Origin: QHWK01 sp035315685
GTDB taxonomy: Bacteria > Acidobacteriota > Vicinamibacteria > Vicinamibacterales > CAVVIG01
Direction of reading: 5' to 3'
Length of the DNA stretch: 33,705 nucleotides
Assembly: GCA_035315685.1 (NCBI GenBank)
Contig: DATFXR010000620.1
Coordinates: 1 to 33,705 of the forward strand
Of the stretch, positions 32,797 to 33,705 are shown piece after piece; the stretch's first letter is position 1; every line of letters starts with the position of its first letter. The notes under the pieces are model-generated. The model worked only from the letters and a program-made list of their open reading frames with translations, ran no database searches and was not told where the DNA came from. Made by a program: the position numbers and the translations under genes.

Positions 32797-33546
32797 TTAC
32801 TGGGGATGCTCGTTGATCGAGATATTCCTTAACTGCACGAGGCTCGGCGGCGAGGTCCACACGCCGTTCTTCTTCTCGCCGTGATGCTGCAACGCGATCG
32901 GTCCTCGTTCGGGTACGCCAGGCAGCTCCGCCTGGCTGATGACTTCTTCTCTGTTGAGCACGACAGTGAGCCGCGTGCCGCGCATCGTGATCTCGAACGT
33001 GTTCCACTGGCCGATGTCGCGATCCGCGTTGCGCTTCGGCGTGACACCGGCGCGCACGGGTGCCGGCATCGATCGATCCGTCCGGTACCCGTACACTTCA
33101 CCCGATCCGATCGGCCAGCACCAGATGTTGACCTGCGCTTTGCTGGTGCCGCGCAGATAGATCCCCGAATCGGCGTCGGGAACGGCAATTCGAATCTCAC
33201 GGCCGTCGGCGTCGTTCTTGTGCGTCCCGTCGAACCGGATGATCGGAACCGACGGGTTGACGTACGGCGTGGCCTTCAGGCGCCAGTCGACTCGGAGCGC
33301 GAAGTCACCGAACGACCGCTCCGTCCAGAGGCTCTTGTCGCCGGCGGCCTCGCTCTCCGCGTCGTAGTCGATCACGCCGCCGACGACGCGCCAGTGGCCG
33401 TTGTCGCCGGCCGGGATTTTCCAGCCCGCGAGATCCCTGCCGTTGAACAGCGGCACGAGCTCGGCGGCGGCGCCACCGTGGCGCGCGACGAGCACGGCAC
33501 ACACCATCGTGGCGAACAATGAAGCGCCCGTTTTTGCCTTCGTCAT
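32797..33546 (-). CDS. DUF1080 (3-keto-disaccharide hydrolase-like) secreted protein
   Basis: The protein has 249 residues with a signal peptide (ASLFATMVCAVLVARHGGAA). The DUF1080 jelly-roll is clear: PLFNGRDLAGWKIPAGDNGH, then WRVVGGVIDYDAESEAAGDK, FGDFALRVDWRLKATPYVNP, DSGIYLRGTSKAQVNIWCWP, then WNTFEITMRGTRLTVVLNRE and GPIALQHHGEKKNGVWTSPP. Such proteins are laminarinase-like folds; some hydrolyse 3-keto-glucosides. There is no Shine-Dalgarno; a TAGACT about seven bases before the ATG suggests a leaderless start. Divergent from the Gfo/Idh/MocA gene 29 bp away, a usual pairing in sugar breakdown. Confidence 0.93.
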   Translation of the reverse strand: MTKAKTGASLFATMVCAVLVARHGGAAAELVPLFNGRDLAGWKIPAGDNGHWRVVGGVIDYDAESEAAGDKSLWTERSFGDFALRVDWRLKATPYVNPSVPIIRFDGTHKNDADGREIRIAVPDADSGIYLRGTSKAQVNIWCWPIGSGEVYGYRTDRSMPAPVRAGVTPKRNADRDIGQWNTFEITMRGTRLTVVLNREEVISQAELPGVPERGPIALQHHGEKKNGVWTSPPSLVQLRNISINEHPQ

Positions 33547-33574
33547 GCGGGTAGTCTAGGCTACACGGCACGCC

Positions 33575-33705
33575 ATGCGCACCGCCAAACCCGAACTCGG
33601 CGTCGCGGTCTGTGGCATCGGCTGGTGTGCCTCTCAGCACATCCGCGCGTTCATGGACAACCCGCACGCGCGCCTCGTCTGTTTGTGCGCGCGCGATGCC
33701 GAACG
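33575..33705 (+). CDS. Gfo/Idh/MocA family oxidoreductase, 5' part (runs off the window)
   Basis: The first 43 residues from the ATG at 33575 read MRTAKPELGVAVCGIGWCAS, then QHIRAFMDNPHARLVCLCAR. This is the N-terminal Rossmann strand with the GxGxxA dinucleotide-binding motif (GIGWCA) and the following helix and second strand. The gene is cut at 33705. It is divergent from the DUF1080 gene; DUF1080 and Gfo/Idh/MocA proteins work together in 3-keto sugar pathways in many bacteria, so a joint role is likely. Confidence 0.85.
   Translation, partial: MRTAKPELGVAVCGIGWCASQHIRAFMDNPHARLVCLCARDAE

Overview
The window is GC-rich, densely coded DNA that looks chromosomal and fits an Acidobacteriota bacterium, possibly of the Vicinamibacteria type. 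This placement is an inference from gene content: a PadR regulator overlapping a very large ADOP-type MacB/FtsX permease (plus a remnant of a second), several Ser/Thr kinases with C-terminal TolB/WD40-like propellers or TPR tails, DUF1080, TIGR03118 and tannase-family secreted proteins, and many small one-component regulators. I found no rRNA, tRNA, CRISPR array, transposase or prophage genes.

Layout. 1-1.2 kb: a YCII-domain gene divergent from a frameshifted TetR gene, with a 22-bp operator palindrome between them. 1.2-4.4 kb: PadR-ADOP operon on the minus strand. 4.4-4.9 kb: debris with a piece of another ADOP permease. 4.9-6.55 kb: tightly coupled plus-strand operon ArsR / SRPBCC / two-TM protein / DUF1801. 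6.6-8.0 kb: ABM-domain protein divergent from a GlxA-type regulator with an inverted repeat at its start. 8.07-14.4 kb: minus-strand run of TPP enzyme, VOC protein and Ser/Thr kinase with overlapping or near-touching ends, followed by a secreted tannase/feruloyl-esterase protein. 14.5-15.4 kb: a fluoride riboswitch leading crcB and a DUF190 gene. 15.5-17.1 kb: a DUF481 outer-membrane protein and a small secreted protein.

17.1-18.9 kb is a gene graveyard: the tail of a TolB-type kinase, a kinase/TPR gene that has lost its catalytic core, and the C-terminus of a LigB/DODA-type dioxygenase. 18.9-20.1 kb holds dps-hdeD stress genes. 20.3-22.8 kb holds a small membrane protein and a TonB-dependent receptor. 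23.0-25.3 kb holds a divergent pair, a secreted CE1-like esterase and a Tat-type amidohydrolase. A 56-bp double-hairpin REP-like element lies at 25.33-25.39 kb, then a TIGR03118 protein. 26.8-29.5 kb is a second Ser/Thr kinase-TolB gene with two frameshifts and a missing codon in the beta-3 strand. 29.6-30.9 kb is a compact minus-strand operon of a STAS-like protein, a five-TM membrane protein and a VOC protein. The window ends with a TetR regulator, a 9-bp tandem repeat, an outer-membrane barrel, a DUF1080 protein and the start of a Gfo/Idh/MocA oxidoreductase.

The best supported functional unit is the fluoride module. No clear novel defence or mobile system is visible. The most intriguing undescribed units are the coupled TPP enzyme-VOC-kinase genes, the STAS/membrane/VOC operon and the REP-like element. 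Several genes carry single-base indels; these may be real decay or assembly errors, and raw reads would decide.
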